Of a stretch of DNA of 64,000 nt, positions 47,944 to 58,910 are shown in pieces (the first letter of the stretch is position 1; each line of letters opens with the position of its first letter). Source of the stretch: Gracilibacillus kekensis (GTDB taxonomy: Bacteria; Bacillota; Bacilli; Bacillales; Amphibacillaceae); the NCBI RefSeq assembly GCF_900143085.1, contig NZ_FRCZ01000003.1, positions 186,001-250,000 on the forward strand, written 5' to 3'. Position numbers and translations under genes: made by a program. Below the pieces are notes generated by a model that searched no databases, was not told the origin of the DNA, and worked only from the letters and a program-made list of their open reading frames with translations.

Positions 47944-48456
47944 AGGAAAGTATATAATCAGCGGTATCAAGACTTTTGTTATCAAAGTAGTCATTTTGAA
48001 ATGTAGTGTATATGAATGCACCGCTCCGACTGTCTACTTCCCTTTCCATGTCGTTTTCCCTTCAGCTAACTTTTTCGAGAACAAACCGCTCAAAAAAGTG
48101 GATCTTCAGGTAAAACAGATGCCATAGGAGTGGAAGCGGACGGCCTACGCTATAAAGTGGTTCTACAACGATTGTGACAGCTAACTTGTTGAGGTTTATG
48201 AACAATATGAAGTAAAAGTCGCCATTTTACTACTTACACCCAGTGTAGCGCAATAATTAGCGTAGGCGCCCACTTCGACTCCTGGGGGATCAGCGTGATC
48301 TGAAGATCCACTTTTGTAAAGTGAACTTCTTTACAAAAGTTAGCTGAAGACACGCCCCCCGGAAAGCGAAATGGGCAAGCCGTAGCGGATTTTAAATCTA
48401 TCAAACATTTCAAAATTACCACTAAAAAGATCGGGAGGGCTTTCCCGGTTTTTTTT
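47944..48456 (+). repeat. Composite inverted-repeat element, copy D (subfamily 2)
   Basis: 513 bp with the two-module layout of copies A-C but a diverged linker and ends. It starts GGAAAGTATATAATCAGCGG; module 1 is near 48031-48152, module 2 near 48263-48391. Module 2 has the longer inner stem ACTTTTGTAAAG / CTTTACAAAAGT. It closes with CGGGAGGGCTTTCCCG and TTTTTTTT (48432-48456), which looks like a terminator of its own. It lies between rpmA and spo0B. Confidence 0.78.
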
Positions 48457-48543
48457 AGATAAAGTAACAAAGCTTTTATACATATAGATGAAACAATAGC
48501 TTTAATGTGCTATAATTTGCTTATTGTGTGAGGAGTGAGCGGT

Positions 48544-49056
48544 TTGAAAGAACAAGATGTAGTCGAAATGTTGCGTCATTATCGACATGATTGGTTAAAT
48601 GATTTACAACTGATTTTAGGCTATGCTCAATTGGGGAAATTAGATAAAATTCAAAGTAAGATAACCGATATTATAGAAAGATCAAACCAGGAACGTGGAT
48701 TAGATCGCCTCAACATACCAAAAACGTTTGTGTGGCTCTATCAATTAAACTGGAGATCTGACGCTTTTGAACTGCAATTTCAATCTTTAATGGATCAAGA
48801 GACTCTATTTATCGATGATGATGCTTTGTTATCTAAAATACAAAAGATATTTCAAATATTACCTTCCTACCAGAAGGAATATCATCAATATAACGGCACG
48901 CTTATTTTTAAAAAAGTGAATCATACGATACATATTCACTTAACCTTCGATTTGGACTGGAATGATTTATCCGCACTAAAACAGGAGTTACAATCATTAC
49001 CATTTATTAATGAAGTAAAAGAAGAGAAACTATTACGTATCGAATGGCAAGAATAA
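48544..49056 (+). CDS. spo0B: Sporulation initiation phosphotransferase Spo0B
   Basis: Relays phosphate from Spo0F to Spo0A in the sporulation phosphorelay. It has 170 residues. The phospho-accepting histidine is in RHYRHDWLNDLQLILGYAQ near the N-terminus, the four-helix-bundle motif shared with histidine kinases; the C-terminal half is a degenerate ATPase-like domain without nucleotide motifs. The TTG at 48544 is 8 nt after AGGAG; a GTG at 48535 overlaps that site. A TATAAT at 48511-48516 may be its -10. It is co-directional with obg, 19 bp apart. Confidence 0.9.
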   Translation: MKEQDVVEMLRHYRHDWLNDLQLILGYAQLGKLDKIQSKITDIIERSNQERGLDRLNIPKTFVWLYQLNWRSDAFELQFQSLMDQETLFIDDDALLSKIQKIFQILPSYQKEYHQYNGTLIFKKVNHTIHIHLTFDLDWNDLSALKQELQSLPFINEVKEEKLLRIEWQE

Positions 49057-49069
49057 CGAAAGAAGGTGA

Positions 49070-50356
<1,287 letters not shown>

Positions 50357-50408
50357 TAGTAGAGATGCTTTGAAGCGTGATCATCCGGTTAAATAAAGGG
50401 GAATAGGG

Positions 50409-50861
50409 ATGTCTGCGAAAAAAGAAAAGTTCTATTTAGTAAGAGAAGATTTTCTGCCCGACGGTATGAAGAAGACGTTGGAGGCCAAAAAGTTATTGGA
50501 AAGCCAAAAAGTAGATTCGATTCATGAAGCGGCACGTCAGGTTGGAGTGTCTCGCAGTGTTTTTTATAAATATCGTGACGCTGTTTTTCCATTTCAACAC
50601 ATGGTGAAAGAACAGATGATTACATTATTTTTTCACCTAGAAGATCAAACAGGCGCTTTATCACATTTATTATCTGTGGTTGCACAAGCAGGTTGTAACA
50701 TTCTAACTATTCATCAAACGATACCGATACATGGAAAAGCAAACGTCACTTTATCCTTAAATACAAATGGAATAACAATAGAAATTGATCAACTATTGTA
50801 CGATCTTAAACAAATTGAATTCGTTAACCAAGTTGAAATTTTAAGTTCAGGTGTTTCATAA
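50409..50861 (+). CDS. pheB: ACT-domain protein PheB
   Basis: 150 residues: an N-terminal helix-turn-helix-like segment ([26 protein letters not shown]) and a C-terminal ACT domain ([37 protein letters not shown]). It lies between obg and pheA as in B. subtilis; its exact function is not defined, but it is thought to act as an amino-acid-responsive regulator. Confidence 0.93.
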   Translation: MSAKKEKFYLVREDFLPDGMKKTLEAKKLLESQKVDSIHEAARQVGVSRSVFYKYRDAVFPFQHMVKEQMITLFFHLEDQTGALSHLLSVVAQAGCNILTIHQTIPIHGKANVTLSLNTNGITIEIDQLLYDLKQIEFVNQVEILSSGVS

Positions 50862-50914
50862 AGATACTTTAATCAGACATCCAATTGATAGCGAAACTTT
50901 AGGGGGAGCAAGCG

Positions 50915-51796
50915 ATGACAGAAACAATCGGATATTTAGGGCCAAAAGGTACTTTCACCAAAATAGCGGTGGATTCAATGTTTAATGGTGAGGTAAAAAA
51001 TGGTTACAGTACGATTCCTGAATGTATTGATGCTGTTGTAAATGACGAGGTAACTTATGCTGTTTTACCTTTAGAAAATGCAATTGAGGGTACTGTAAAT
51101 ATAACATTGGACTATTTAATTCAAGCTGAAAAAATAAAAATAGTTAGCGAAGTGATTGTTCCAATCCGTCAACATTTAATGGTGCATCCAGATAATGTTG
51201 AAAAATGGGAATCTCTAGAAACAATTTATTCTCATTCTCATGCAATTGCACAGTGTCACCGTTTTTTACGGAAGGAATTAGAGACTGTCCCAGCCCAGTC
51301 GATGACTTCAACTGGTGCAGCAGCAGAGTTTGTAAGTAAGCATCCTGAGCAGCGTATCGCAGCTATCGCGAATCACCTAGCGGCCAAAGAATATGGACTT
51401 TCAATTGTCAAAAAAGATATTCATGATTTTGATAATAATCATACTCGCTTCGTTGTTTTACATAAAGATCAAAGTGAGTTAACATCCAATAAACTTGAAG
51501 AAAAAGGTTATAAAACGACAGTGACGATCACTTTGCCTTCTGATCAACCTGGTGCATTGCATCAAGTTTTATCTGCCTTTGCATGGCGTAATTTAAACCT
51601 ATCTAAAATAGAATCCCGGCCAATGAAAACGGGCTTGGGAAATTATTATTTCTTAATTGATATTGAACAGAAAATGGATGAAGTGTTAATACCGAATGCC
51701 ATCACAGAAATGGAATCATTAGGTTGTAAAGTATCGGTATTAGGGAGTTATCCTTATTATTTACACAGTGGAAATGGTGTAACGCTTGCGGTATAA
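50915..51796 (+). CDS. pheA: Prephenate dehydratase
   Basis: Converts prephenate to phenylpyruvate in phenylalanine synthesis. It has 293 residues: catalytic domain starting TIGYLGPKGTFT, with the catalytic TRF motif in NNHTRFVVL, and an ACT domain with the phenylalanine-binding ESRP in LSKIESRPMKTGLGNYYFLI. Its last codons form the left arm of the terminator. Repeat copy E follows. Confidence 0.96.
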   Translation: MTETIGYLGPKGTFTKIAVDSMFNGEVKNGYSTIPECIDAVVNDEVTYAVLPLENAIEGTVNITLDYLIQAEKIKIVSEVIVPIRQHLMVHPDNVEKWESLETIYSHSHAIAQCHRFLRKELETVPAQSMTSTGAAAEFVSKHPEQRIAAIANHLAAKEYGLSIVKKDIHDFDNNHTRFVVLHKDQSELTSNKLEEKGYKTTVTITLPSDQPGALHQVLSAFAWRNLNLSKIESRPMKTGLGNYYFLIDIEQKMDEVLIPNAITEMESLGCKVSVLGSYPYYLHSGNGVTLAV

Positions 51797-51815
51797 TCCG
51801 CAAGCGTTTTGTTTT
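51781..51815 (+). terminator. Terminator overlapping the pheA stop codon
   Basis: AACGCTTGCGG / CCGCAAGCGTT with loop TATAAT containing the pheA TAA, followed by TTGTTTT. The 5' arm is coding. Confidence 0.9.
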
Positions 51816-51820
51816 ATAAG

Positions 51821-52387
51821 GTAGGAAAGCATATAAACAGCGGTATCAAGGCATTTGTTATCAAACTAGTAATTTTGAAATGTAGTGTATCTGAATCCAC
51901 CGCTCCGGCTGTCCACTTCCCTTTTACCACGGGCACAAGTGCAACATCTACTCAAGCAAGCTTTCGTAGTGTTTTCTATGCAGCGGCGTTTTCCCTTCAG
52001 CTAACTTTTTCGAGCACAAACCGCTCAAAAAAGTGGATCTTCAGGGAAAACAGATGCCACAGGAGTGGAAGCGGACGGCCTACGCTATAGAGTAGTTCTA
52101 CAAGGGATGTGACAACTAACTTGTCGAAGTTTAACAAAAAGTGAAGTAAAAGTCTTCATATCACTATTAACATCTATTGTAACGCATTATGTAGCGTAGG
52201 CGTCCACTTCGACTCCTAAGGGATCAGCGTGATCTGAAGATCCACTTTTGTAAAGTGAACTTCTTTACAAAAGTTAGCTGAAGACACGCCCCTTGGAAAG
52301 CGAAGTGGGCAAGCCGAAGCGGGTTTTAAATCTATTATCCATTTCAATATCACTACTAATAAGACCGGGTGGGCTTTCCCGGTTTTT
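51821..52387 (+). repeat. Composite inverted-repeat element, copy E (subfamily 2, with insertion)
   Basis: 567 bp, closely similar to copy D. The left arm of module 1 is interrupted at about 51925-51987 by some 56 extra bases beginning ACCACGGGCACAAGTGCAAC. It ends with CCGGGTGGGCTTTCCCGG and TTTTTC (52366-52387), a terminator in plus orientation whose last bases touch the niaR stop codon. It lies between the convergent pheA and niaR. Confidence 0.78.
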
Positions 52388-52388
52388 C

Positions 52389-52919
52389 TCATTCTACTAC
52401 AAAGCCTTTTTCTTTTAATGCTTCACAGGCTTGATCGAGTTTGCGTTCTTCGCTGGCAACAATGGTATGATTATGGACGCCATTAGTAAGTTCTAGTAAG
52501 TAAGGTGCATTTTTATCCTCTATTTTATTTACAAACTGATCAACATCTGCGCGGCTACTTATCATAAGAGAGGCCTTCAAGTCCCCATAAATTGGATGCT
52601 CAATCACTACGTTCTCAACGGTTGCACCAAAGTCAACAATTGTGTACAACTCTTCTTTCGTTTCATTTCGATCATGTTTGCACGCAATAACACGACGATA
52701 GTCCTCATTAGCACCATCAGTTTTCATATAAAGATATCCATTGCTAGTGGCAATAATCGGGTGATTCTGAGCTTTTAATAAGGATATGTCCTGGACAATG
52801 ACCTGTCGACTTACATTCGCTTTTTCGGCGAGGTCTGTTCCGGTTAAAGGGATAGAGCTGTCATTTAACCAGGTAACAAGGCTTTCACGTCGCTCCTTAC
52901 CAGTTAATTTTTTTCTCAT
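52389..52919 (-). CDS. niaR: NiaR (YrxA), niacin-responsive repressor of NAD synthesis
   Basis: DNA-binding repressor that uses nicotinic acid as co-repressor. It has 176 residues: an N-terminal winged HTH_11 domain (RRESLVTWLNDSSIPLTGTD, AEKANVSRQVIVQDI) and a C-terminal 3H domain with the metal-binding histidines (ENVVIEHPIYGDLKASLM, GVHNHTIVASEE). The ATG at 52919 overlaps the nadS end by 23 bp, so the two form one operon, divergent from nadBCA. It probably represses both through the repeat operator at 54114-54144. Confidence 0.93.
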   Translation of the reverse strand: MRKKLTGKERRESLVTWLNDSSIPLTGTDLAEKANVSRQVIVQDISLLKAQNHPIIATSNGYLYMKTDGANEDYRRVIACKHDRNETKEELYTIVDFGATVENVVIEHPIYGDLKASLMISSRADVDQFVNKIEDKNAPYLLELTNGVHNHTIVASEERKLDQACEALKEKGFVVE

Positions 52920-54066
52920 AATTAGTTCTTTCCTCCTTCATTCGAACAAAAATTCTGTTTGATATTTCTACAATTTGTGATATATCCTGTTCTGTTGTTA
53001 GATGGCTAAAGGAAAAACGTATGTAACGATTACCTTCTTCTCTATCAGAGATAAAAGGCGAAATCGATCTTGGTATATTAGTGTATCCAATACTACATGC
53101 GCTGCCTGTTGAAATGTCAATACCATTACGATTATATTCTAGCATGACATAGTCTCCTTGCACAAAGTCTGCGATACAACCGACAATACTTGGACATTGT
53201 GCAGGACTAGTGATAGGTCGTAAAGGCACTTCTAGATTCTTTAATTTTTCACAAAAAAGCTCTCTAATATAGGTTAAGTGTTTTTTATTATGACTGATCT
53301 GTTGCTTTTGCTGGAGAGCAGATGCTGAAAAGGAAGCAATAGCTGGCACATCTACGGTTCCAGGTCTCAATCCATGTTCATGATTCGTGATGACAGGATG
53401 TGGCAAGAGAGTGACTTGTGGATGAAAATAAATAGCTCCCACACCTTTTGGACCAAATATCTTGTGGCTTGAGATCGTTAAACAATCAACATGAGGTAAA
53501 ATGGGTTCTAAATCTATCTTACCAAACGATTGGATTGCGTCACTATGAAAATAGATATCTTGCTCTTTTAATTTCTTTCCTATGTCTGCAATTGGTTGTA
53601 TGACTCCTGTTTCACCACTAACATGCTGGATGGAAACTAAGCTTGTATGAGGCTGAACAGTTTGTAACAACTCCTCAATATCAATTTGTCCATCCACGCC
53701 AAGTGGAAGAAAGGTCACTTCAATATCTTCAGATTTTGATAATTCCTGAAAATAATAGTAGAGAGAACTATGTTCTGCTTCTGAAGTAATAATATGCTTT
53801 TTTTCTTTAATAGGGGATGCACGAAGTAAGCTATCAACTGCTAGTAGGTTACTTTCTGTGCCACCACTGGTAAAAACTATCTGTCTTGGTTGAGTATGAA
53901 AGATATCTGCTAGTATTGCTCGTGCTTGATCTAATATATCCATCGCTTTCCCGCCTGTATCATGCAAACTACTTGCATTCCCAAAAAAGTTTTTAGCAAC
54001 ATCTTGATAAACTTCTAAGGCAATATCAGACATTGGAGTTGTTGCTGCATAATCACAATAAACCAT
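52897..54066 (-). CDS. nadS: Cysteine desulfurase NadS (NifS-like), for NadA cluster assembly
   Basis: PLP enzyme that mobilises sulfur from cysteine; in B. subtilis the homologue (nifS/nadS) matures the [4Fe-4S] cluster of NadA. It has 389 residues. Start MVYCDYAATTP, PLP lysine in TISSHKIFGPKGVGAIYF and the active cysteine in DISTGSACSIG. It faces nadB divergently over a 92-bp intergenic region and overlaps niaR. Confidence 0.93.
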   Translation of the reverse strand: MVYCDYAATTPMSDIALEVYQDVAKNFFGNASSLHDTGGKAMDILDQARAILADIFHTQPRQIVFTSGGTESNLLAVDSLLRASPIKEKKHIITSEAEHSSLYYYFQELSKSEDIEVTFLPLGVDGQIDIEELLQTVQPHTSLVSIQHVSGETGVIQPIADIGKKLKEQDIYFHSDAIQSFGKIDLEPILPHVDCLTISSHKIFGPKGVGAIYFHPQVTLLPHPVITNHEHGLRPGTVDVPAIASFSASALQQKQQISHNKKHLTYIRELFCEKLKNLEVPLRPITSPAQCPSIVGCIADFVQGDYVMLEYNRNGIDISTGSACSIGYTNIPRSISPFISDREEGNRYIRFSFSHLTTEQDISQIVEISNRIFVRMKEERTNYEKKINW

Positions 54067-54093
54067 GTAATCTTCCTTCCGTGGAAAAAATGC

Positions 54094-54144
54094 TTGTCAT
54101 ATTACATATTATATGTAAAGATAACTGTAAAGACAACTGTAAAC
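54094..54144. promoter_or_regulatory. Divergent nad promoter region with NiaR-type repeats
   Basis: Three near-identical direct repeats with 12-bp spacing: TGTAAAGATAAC (54114-54125), TGTAAAGACAAC (54126-54137), TGTAAAC (54138-54144). On the minus strand TATAAT with TTGTCT 18 bp upstream forms a promoter for nadS overlapped by the repeats; TTGTCA at 54094-54099 may be the plus-strand -35. The sequence contains the ACAG/CTGT elements of known NiaR sites. Confidence 0.6.
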
Positions 54145-54158
54145 TGAGGTGGAAGAAT

Positions 54159-55697
54159 TTGCAACAAAAAGTGGTTATTATTGGAGCAGGAATCGCAGCA
54201 CACGCATTGGCAAATCAATTGTACAGTCAATTTGACGTCACCATGATTACGAAGAAAAAATGGAAAAATAGTAATTCTTTTCGTGCGCAGGGAGGGGTTG
54301 CAGCGGCTATTGCTTCCAACGATCATTGGCGTATACATTTAGAAGATACATTAAAAGCAGGTGTGTATCATAATGACAAAGCACTAACTGAGTTGATGGT
54401 AAAAGAAGGGCAATCGATTTTAAAAACTTTGCTTCGCCAAGGATTTCCAGCTGATAAAGACGTTAGTGGTCAATTATTACTGGGAAAAGAAGGGGCACAT
54501 AGTAAGCGAAGAATTATTCATGCAGGCGGTGATCAGACAGGTAAGTATGTAATCCAATACTATCAGCGGATTTTGCAAAATAAAATACATATTATCGAAA
54601 ATCAATTAGCTGTTGATTGCGTCATTGAAAATGGCCACTGTACCGGTATCATAACAATCGATAACAAGGAACAGTATGTATTTCATCCAGCAGATCATGT
54701 TGTGCTTGCTACGGGTGGATATGGAGCTATTTATGATACGACATCCAATGACGAAACAACGACAGGAGATGGGATCTCGATTGCCTATAGGGCAGGTGCT
54801 GCAATTAGTGACCTGGAATTTGTTCAGTTTCACCCGACCATGCTTTCTGTTCCTGAAAAGCAAAATATTCTCATTTCAGAAGCAGTACGAGGGGAGGGAG
54901 CGATCCTGATAGATCGTGAAGGGCGAGCAATAATGAAGGATCAACATCCTCAAAAAGACTTAGCACCGAGGGATGTCATCTCAAGAATCGTTACAGCTGA
55001 AATTTCAAAGGGTAAAGAGATATTTTTGGATATATCTAAAGTAAAAAATTTTCCTCAAAGATTTCCTTTTATTACATCAATATGTGAAAGGTATAACATA
55101 GATTGGAAAAAAGGTACTATTCCGATTCAACCAGGTGCCCATTTCACAATGGGGGGAGTGGAAACGAATGAACACGGGGAGACCAGTATTCCCAGACTGT
55201 ATGCGGTAGGTGAAGTCGCTTGTAATTATGTTCATGGCGCAAACCGTCTTGCCAGTAATTCCTTATTAGAAGGTATAGTTTTTGCTACAAGGTTAGCGGA
55301 ACTTATACGTAATCAAAAACCGCTCACATCTAGTACAACAGCTCCAGTTACACATCGAGCAGCTATAAGCAGTTTCGCTCTTCCAGAAAAAGCTGATCTT
55401 AGAAAAAGGATGACTGCTTTTGTTGGCATTAATCGAAAATCTAATACTCTAAGAAAAATGTCAGATTGGTTAGGTCAATATACAATCATCAAAGATCAAC
55501 CTCTTTACAATATTTCTTTATCAAAGAAGCAAATTGAATTGCAGCACATGCTGCTGGTCGCAAATTTAGTTACCAATGCAGCCGAAAGCAGGACAGAAAG
55601 CAGAGGTGCACATTATCGCATAGATTATCCAGATAGTGTAGTATCCTGGCGAGAAAAAAGAATTTATCATCAATTAAAAAGAGGTGTCGTAGTATGA
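54159..55697 (+). CDS. nadB: L-aspartate oxidase NadB
   Basis: FAD enzyme oxidising aspartate to iminoaspartate, the first step of NAD synthesis. It has 512 residues. FAD motif VVIIGAGIAAHALANQL, RAQGGVAAAI, active-site region EFVQFHPTML, and HFTMGGVETNEHGETSIPRL. The TTG at 54159 follows GAGGTGG by 6 nt and gives MQQKVVIIGAGIA; an open frame from 54033 extends through the operator region and is not the start. It overlaps nadC by 4 bp. Confidence 0.95.
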   Translation: MQQKVVIIGAGIAAHALANQLYSQFDVTMITKKKWKNSNSFRAQGGVAAAIASNDHWRIHLEDTLKAGVYHNDKALTELMVKEGQSILKTLLRQGFPADKDVSGQLLLGKEGAHSKRRIIHAGGDQTGKYVIQYYQRILQNKIHIIENQLAVDCVIENGHCTGIITIDNKEQYVFHPADHVVLATGGYGAIYDTTSNDETTTGDGISIAYRAGAAISDLEFVQFHPTMLSVPEKQNILISEAVRGEGAILIDREGRAIMKDQHPQKDLAPRDVISRIVTAEISKGKEIFLDISKVKNFPQRFPFITSICERYNIDWKKGTIPIQPGAHFTMGGVETNEHGETSIPRLYAVGEVACNYVHGANRLASNSLLEGIVFATRLAELIRNQKPLTSSTTAPVTHRAAISSFALPEKADLRKRMTAFVGINRKSNTLRKMSDWLGQYTIIKDQPLYNISLSKKQIELQHMLLVANLVTNAAESRTESRGAHYRIDYPDSVVSWREKRIYHQLKRGVVV

Positions 55698-56539
55698 ACC
55701 ATCTTGCATTAAAGCAACGTTTAACAGCTTTCTTTAATGAAGATATAGGTAGCGGGGATAAAACCTGTGAGGCACTGTTTCACGACCACTATCAAGTGGG
55801 GAAGGGGACATTCACCGCAAAACAAAATGGTGTATTTGCAGGAGAAAAAATTTTACAAGAAGCTTATTCACTGTACGATCCTCACATTAAGGTAAACCTG
55901 TATAAAAGAGATGGGGATATTGTGCAGAAAGGAGACGTAATTGCAGAAGTAACCGGTATGTATCACCACTTATTGACATCAGAAAGAGTTATTTTAAATG
56001 TAATTCAGCGTATGAGTGGAATAGCAACAATGACAAATAGAGCAGTGAAAGCTCTAGATAACGACAGAATTAGGGTAGTCGATACTCGAAAGACTACACC
56101 AGGCTTACGAATGATTGAAAAATATGCCGTTCGTTGTGGTGGTGGCTTCAATCATCGATTTGGTTTAGATGATGCCATTATGTTGAAGGATAATCATATC
56201 GCTGCTGTCGGTTCCATTGAAGCAGCTGTAAAGAAAGTAAGAGAAGTGTCTGGTCATATGGTGAAAATTGAAGTCGAAATTGAACAGGAACAGCAGTTAG
56301 AAGAAGCAATCAATGCCGGTGTGGATGTAATCATGTTCGATAATATGTCGCCAGATCAAATTAATCGCCTTATGGATCAGGTGCCAACTCATATTCTCAC
56401 AGAAGCTTCAGGTAACATTACAGTAGAGAATATCCATCAATATAAAGAAACACGGATCGATATGATTTCGCTAGGTTTTTTAACACATTCGGCCCCAGGC
56501 TTAGATATTAGTTTTAACCTTACGGAGGGAACGAAATGA
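55694..56539 (+). CDS. nadC: Nicotinate-nucleotide pyrophosphorylase (quinolinate PRTase) NadC
   Basis: Converts quinolinate and PRPP to nicotinate mononucleotide. It has 281 residues: [52 protein letters not shown] and [20 protein letters not shown] are diagnostic. Overlaps nadB and nadA by 4 bp each. Confidence 0.96.
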   Translation: MNHLALKQRLTAFFNEDIGSGDKTCEALFHDHYQVGKGTFTAKQNGVFAGEKILQEAYSLYDPHIKVNLYKRDGDIVQKGDVIAEVTGMYHHLLTSERVILNVIQRMSGIATMTNRAVKALDNDRIRVVDTRKTTPGLRMIEKYAVRCGGGFNHRFGLDDAIMLKDNHIAAVGSIEAAVKKVREVSGHMVKIEVEIEQEQQLEEAINAGVDVIMFDNMSPDQINRLMDQVPTHILTEASGNITVENIHQYKETRIDMISLGFLTHSAPGLDISFNLTEGTK

Positions 56540-57636
56540 GTATAGCGTCATTATTTACAACACATCAACAATTACCAAATAAGTATCAACAAATGGATGA
56601 AAATGAAATGAAAGAACGAATTGCAACCATTAAACGCCAAATGGGTCATTCATTATTTATACCAGGGCATCATTATCAAAAAGATGAAGTCATCCAATTT
56701 GCTGATGCCAGAGGGGATTCATTACAATTAGCTCAAGTGTCTGCCCAGCAAAGTGCGAAATACATTGTTTTTTGTGGGGTCCATTTTATGGCAGAAACAG
56801 CAGATGTTTTAACCAATGATCAACAAAAGGTCATTCTACCAGATATGCGAGCGGGATGTTCGATGGCAGATATGGCGGATGATCAGCAAACCGAAGAGGC
56901 ATGGGAAACATTAACGGGATATTTTGGTGACACCATACTGCCACTTACTTATGTGAATTCAACAGCAGCGATTAAAGCTTTTGTAGGTGTACACGGTGGT
57001 GCAACCGTTACTTCATCTAATGCTAAAAAAATGGTCAAGTGGGCATTTGAACAAAAGCAACGATTATTATTTTTACCTGATCAGCATTTAGGTCGAAATA
57101 CAGCCGTAGAATTGGGAGTTCCTCTCGAACAAATGGCAGTCTGGGATCCAATTGCCAAGCAATTAGAATATGAAGGAAACAGAGAGGATGTTCGAATTAT
57201 ATTATGGAAAGGACATTGCTCCGTACACGAGAACTTTACTGTTAACAATATCAAACAAGTTCGTGAAAACCATCCAAATATGAACATTATCGTTCATCCT
57301 GAGTGTACATATGAAGTGGTTCAACAATCGGATCAATCAGGGTCAACGAAGTATATTATTGAAACGATTAAGAATGCACCGGCAGGAAGTGAGTGGGCGA
57401 TTGGTACTGAAATGAATTTAGTTAACCGAATTATTAAAGAACATCCGGATAAACGTATTATTTCCTTAAATCCTTTTATGTGTCCGTGTCTAACGATGAA
57501 TCGTATTGATTTGCCTCATTTACTTTGGTCACTAGAAGAAGTGCAACAAAATAAATCAACGAATCAAATAAAAGTTGAGAACAATATTGCTACAAATGCA
57601 AAGCTGGCATTAAATAGAATGTTATCTCAATCATAA
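56536..57636 (+). CDS. nadA: Quinolinate synthase NadA
   Basis: [4Fe-4S] enzyme condensing iminoaspartate with dihydroxyacetone phosphate to quinolinate. It has 366 residues, the long Bacillus-type form. Candidate cluster cysteines are in [19 protein letters not shown] and [13 protein letters not shown]; the CxxC-like CPC pair is typical. Substrate motif [15 protein letters not shown]. Last gene of nadBCA. Confidence 0.96.
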   Translation: MSIASLFTTHQQLPNKYQQMDENEMKERIATIKRQMGHSLFIPGHHYQKDEVIQFADARGDSLQLAQVSAQQSAKYIVFCGVHFMAETADVLTNDQQKVILPDMRAGCSMADMADDQQTEEAWETLTGYFGDTILPLTYVNSTAAIKAFVGVHGGATVTSSNAKKMVKWAFEQKQRLLFLPDQHLGRNTAVELGVPLEQMAVWDPIAKQLEYEGNREDVRIILWKGHCSVHENFTVNNIKQVRENHPNMNIIVHPECTYEVVQQSDQSGSTKYIIETIKNAPAGSEWAIGTEMNLVNRIIKEHPDKRIISLNPFMCPCLTMNRIDLPHLLWSLEEVQQNKSTNQIKVENNIATNAKLALNRMLSQS

Positions 57637-57642
57637 TGAGTG

Positions 57643-57684
57643 AAGAAGGATATCAAGATAATTACAGTTATCCTTCTTTTTTTA
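57643..57684 (+). terminator. Rho-independent terminator after nadA
   Basis: AGAAGGATA / TATCCTTCT stem with a long loop, followed by TTTTTTATT. Confidence 0.8.
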
Positions 57685-57782
57685 TTCAACTTTTTAGGCG
57701 TATTGCATATGTTGATAAAGAAGATGGATTAGACCGAGACAAATGCAGTTCCATACTTAACATATAGAAAGGAGAAATTATT

Positions 57783-58832
57783 TTGAAAATTCATATTGTG
57801 CAAAAAGATGAGACATTATGGAAAATTGCGCAAAAATATGGTGTGAGTTTAGAGAATGTGATCGCGGCTAACCCCCAAATTTCAAATCCTGAAATGATCA
57901 TGCCGGGAATGAAAATCAAAATCCCTACTGCTTCAGACAGTAAACAACAACCAGCACCAGGAAATAAAAAACAGCAAGTTGCACCAACACCAAGTCCTAC
58001 TGCCAAAAAAGAGAAAAAGGAAGTAAAACCACCAAACCAAATTTTACCTTCTATTGAAGAAGACGAAGACAAGAAATGGGAACCACTTAAAAAGGAGATG
58101 CCAGCATTGCCAATTCATTTTAATAAGCAACAACCAGCACCACCTCAGCCAGCTCCAACGCAAACATCTCAAGATTTAAAATGGACCCAACTGACCAATA
58201 ATTTTGAAACAAATATTCATCCGATGCAAATGATGGAGGATGAAAATGATGTGGCAGGGGTGCAAGAACAAATGAAACCTCAATACCAACCTATGCCACA
58301 ACCGCAACAAATGCCGATGCCTTCACACCATCAAATGCCAATGCAAGCGCCTTGTTATTCAAAAGATGGTATTCCATACGGATTTGGCAACAGTGGACCT
58401 GGTCCCATGGGGCAAATGCAGCCATATCCTTTCCCAGATGGATCACAGCCTCAAGTAATGGGGGCACAACAACAACCAATGCACGGTTGGAATCAAGGTC
58501 AAATGCCAACTATGAATCAGCCACAAGGTCAATATGGTCAACAAATGCCATGGGGACCTTCACAAATGCCACAAAATCAAGGAATGCCAAATATGGCACA
58601 ACAACCAATGCAGCAAATGATGCCACAACAAATGCAGAATCAACAAAATATGCAACAGCAGCCACAACAAATGCCTGGGGAGCCAATGATTCCACAACCA
58701 GGAATGCCTAATTATCCTTTAATGCCGATGCCATATGGTATGCAAGCACCACAGCAGATGCCTTACCAACCTTATGGTCCAGGTCAATCAATGAATGACG
58801 ATTGTGGTTGCGGTGGAAACAGAGAAGAATAA
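57783..58832 (+). CDS. safA: Spore coat morphogenetic protein SafA
   Basis: Inner-coat morphogen targeted to the cortex/coat interface by its LysM domain and by SpoVID. It has 349 residues: an N-terminal LysM (KIHIVQKDETLWKIAQKYGV ... MIMPGMKIKIP, 1-50) and a long low-complexity tail rich in Gln, Pro and Met (QQMPMPSHHQMPMQ, many PQQM units), ending DDCGCGG. The TTG start follows AAAGGAGAAA. Position behind nadA is as in B. subtilis. The repetitive tail creates spurious open frames on both strands. Confidence 0.93.
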   Translation: MKIHIVQKDETLWKIAQKYGVSLENVIAANPQISNPEMIMPGMKIKIPTASDSKQQPAPGNKKQQVAPTPSPTAKKEKKEVKPPNQILPSIEEDEDKKWEPLKKEMPALPIHFNKQQPAPPQPAPTQTSQDLKWTQLTNNFETNIHPMQMMEDENDVAGVQEQMKPQYQPMPQPQQMPMPSHHQMPMQAPCYSKDGIPYGFGNSGPGPMGQMQPYPFPDGSQPQVMGAQQQPMHGWNQGQMPTMNQPQGQYGQQMPWGPSQMPQNQGMPNMAQQPMQQMMPQQMQNQQNMQQQPQQMPGEPMIPQPGMPNYPLMPMPYGMQAPQQMPYQPYGPGQSMNDDCGCGGNREE

Positions 58833-58837
58833 AGATT

Positions 58838-58869
58838 AAAGACGATTCTTTAATAGAATCGTCTTTTTT
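58838..58869 (+). terminator. Rho-independent terminator after safA
   Basis: AAAGACGATTCT / AGAATCGTCTTT, then TTTTT. Repeat copy F begins about 42 bp downstream. Confidence 0.9.
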
Positions 58870-58910
58870 TATGAGTAAAAAAAGGATATATGAAGGGATT
58901 CTTCAATAAG

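Noticed and set aside
47930-48127. Open frames inside repeat copy D (also 48234-48470 minus and 51809-52090 in copy E)
   Set aside because: They are not conserved as frames between copies and arise from the hairpin sequence; the elements are non-coding.
58291-58711. Open frames on both strands inside safA
   Set aside because: Shadows of the low-complexity Gln/Met/Pro-coding region.
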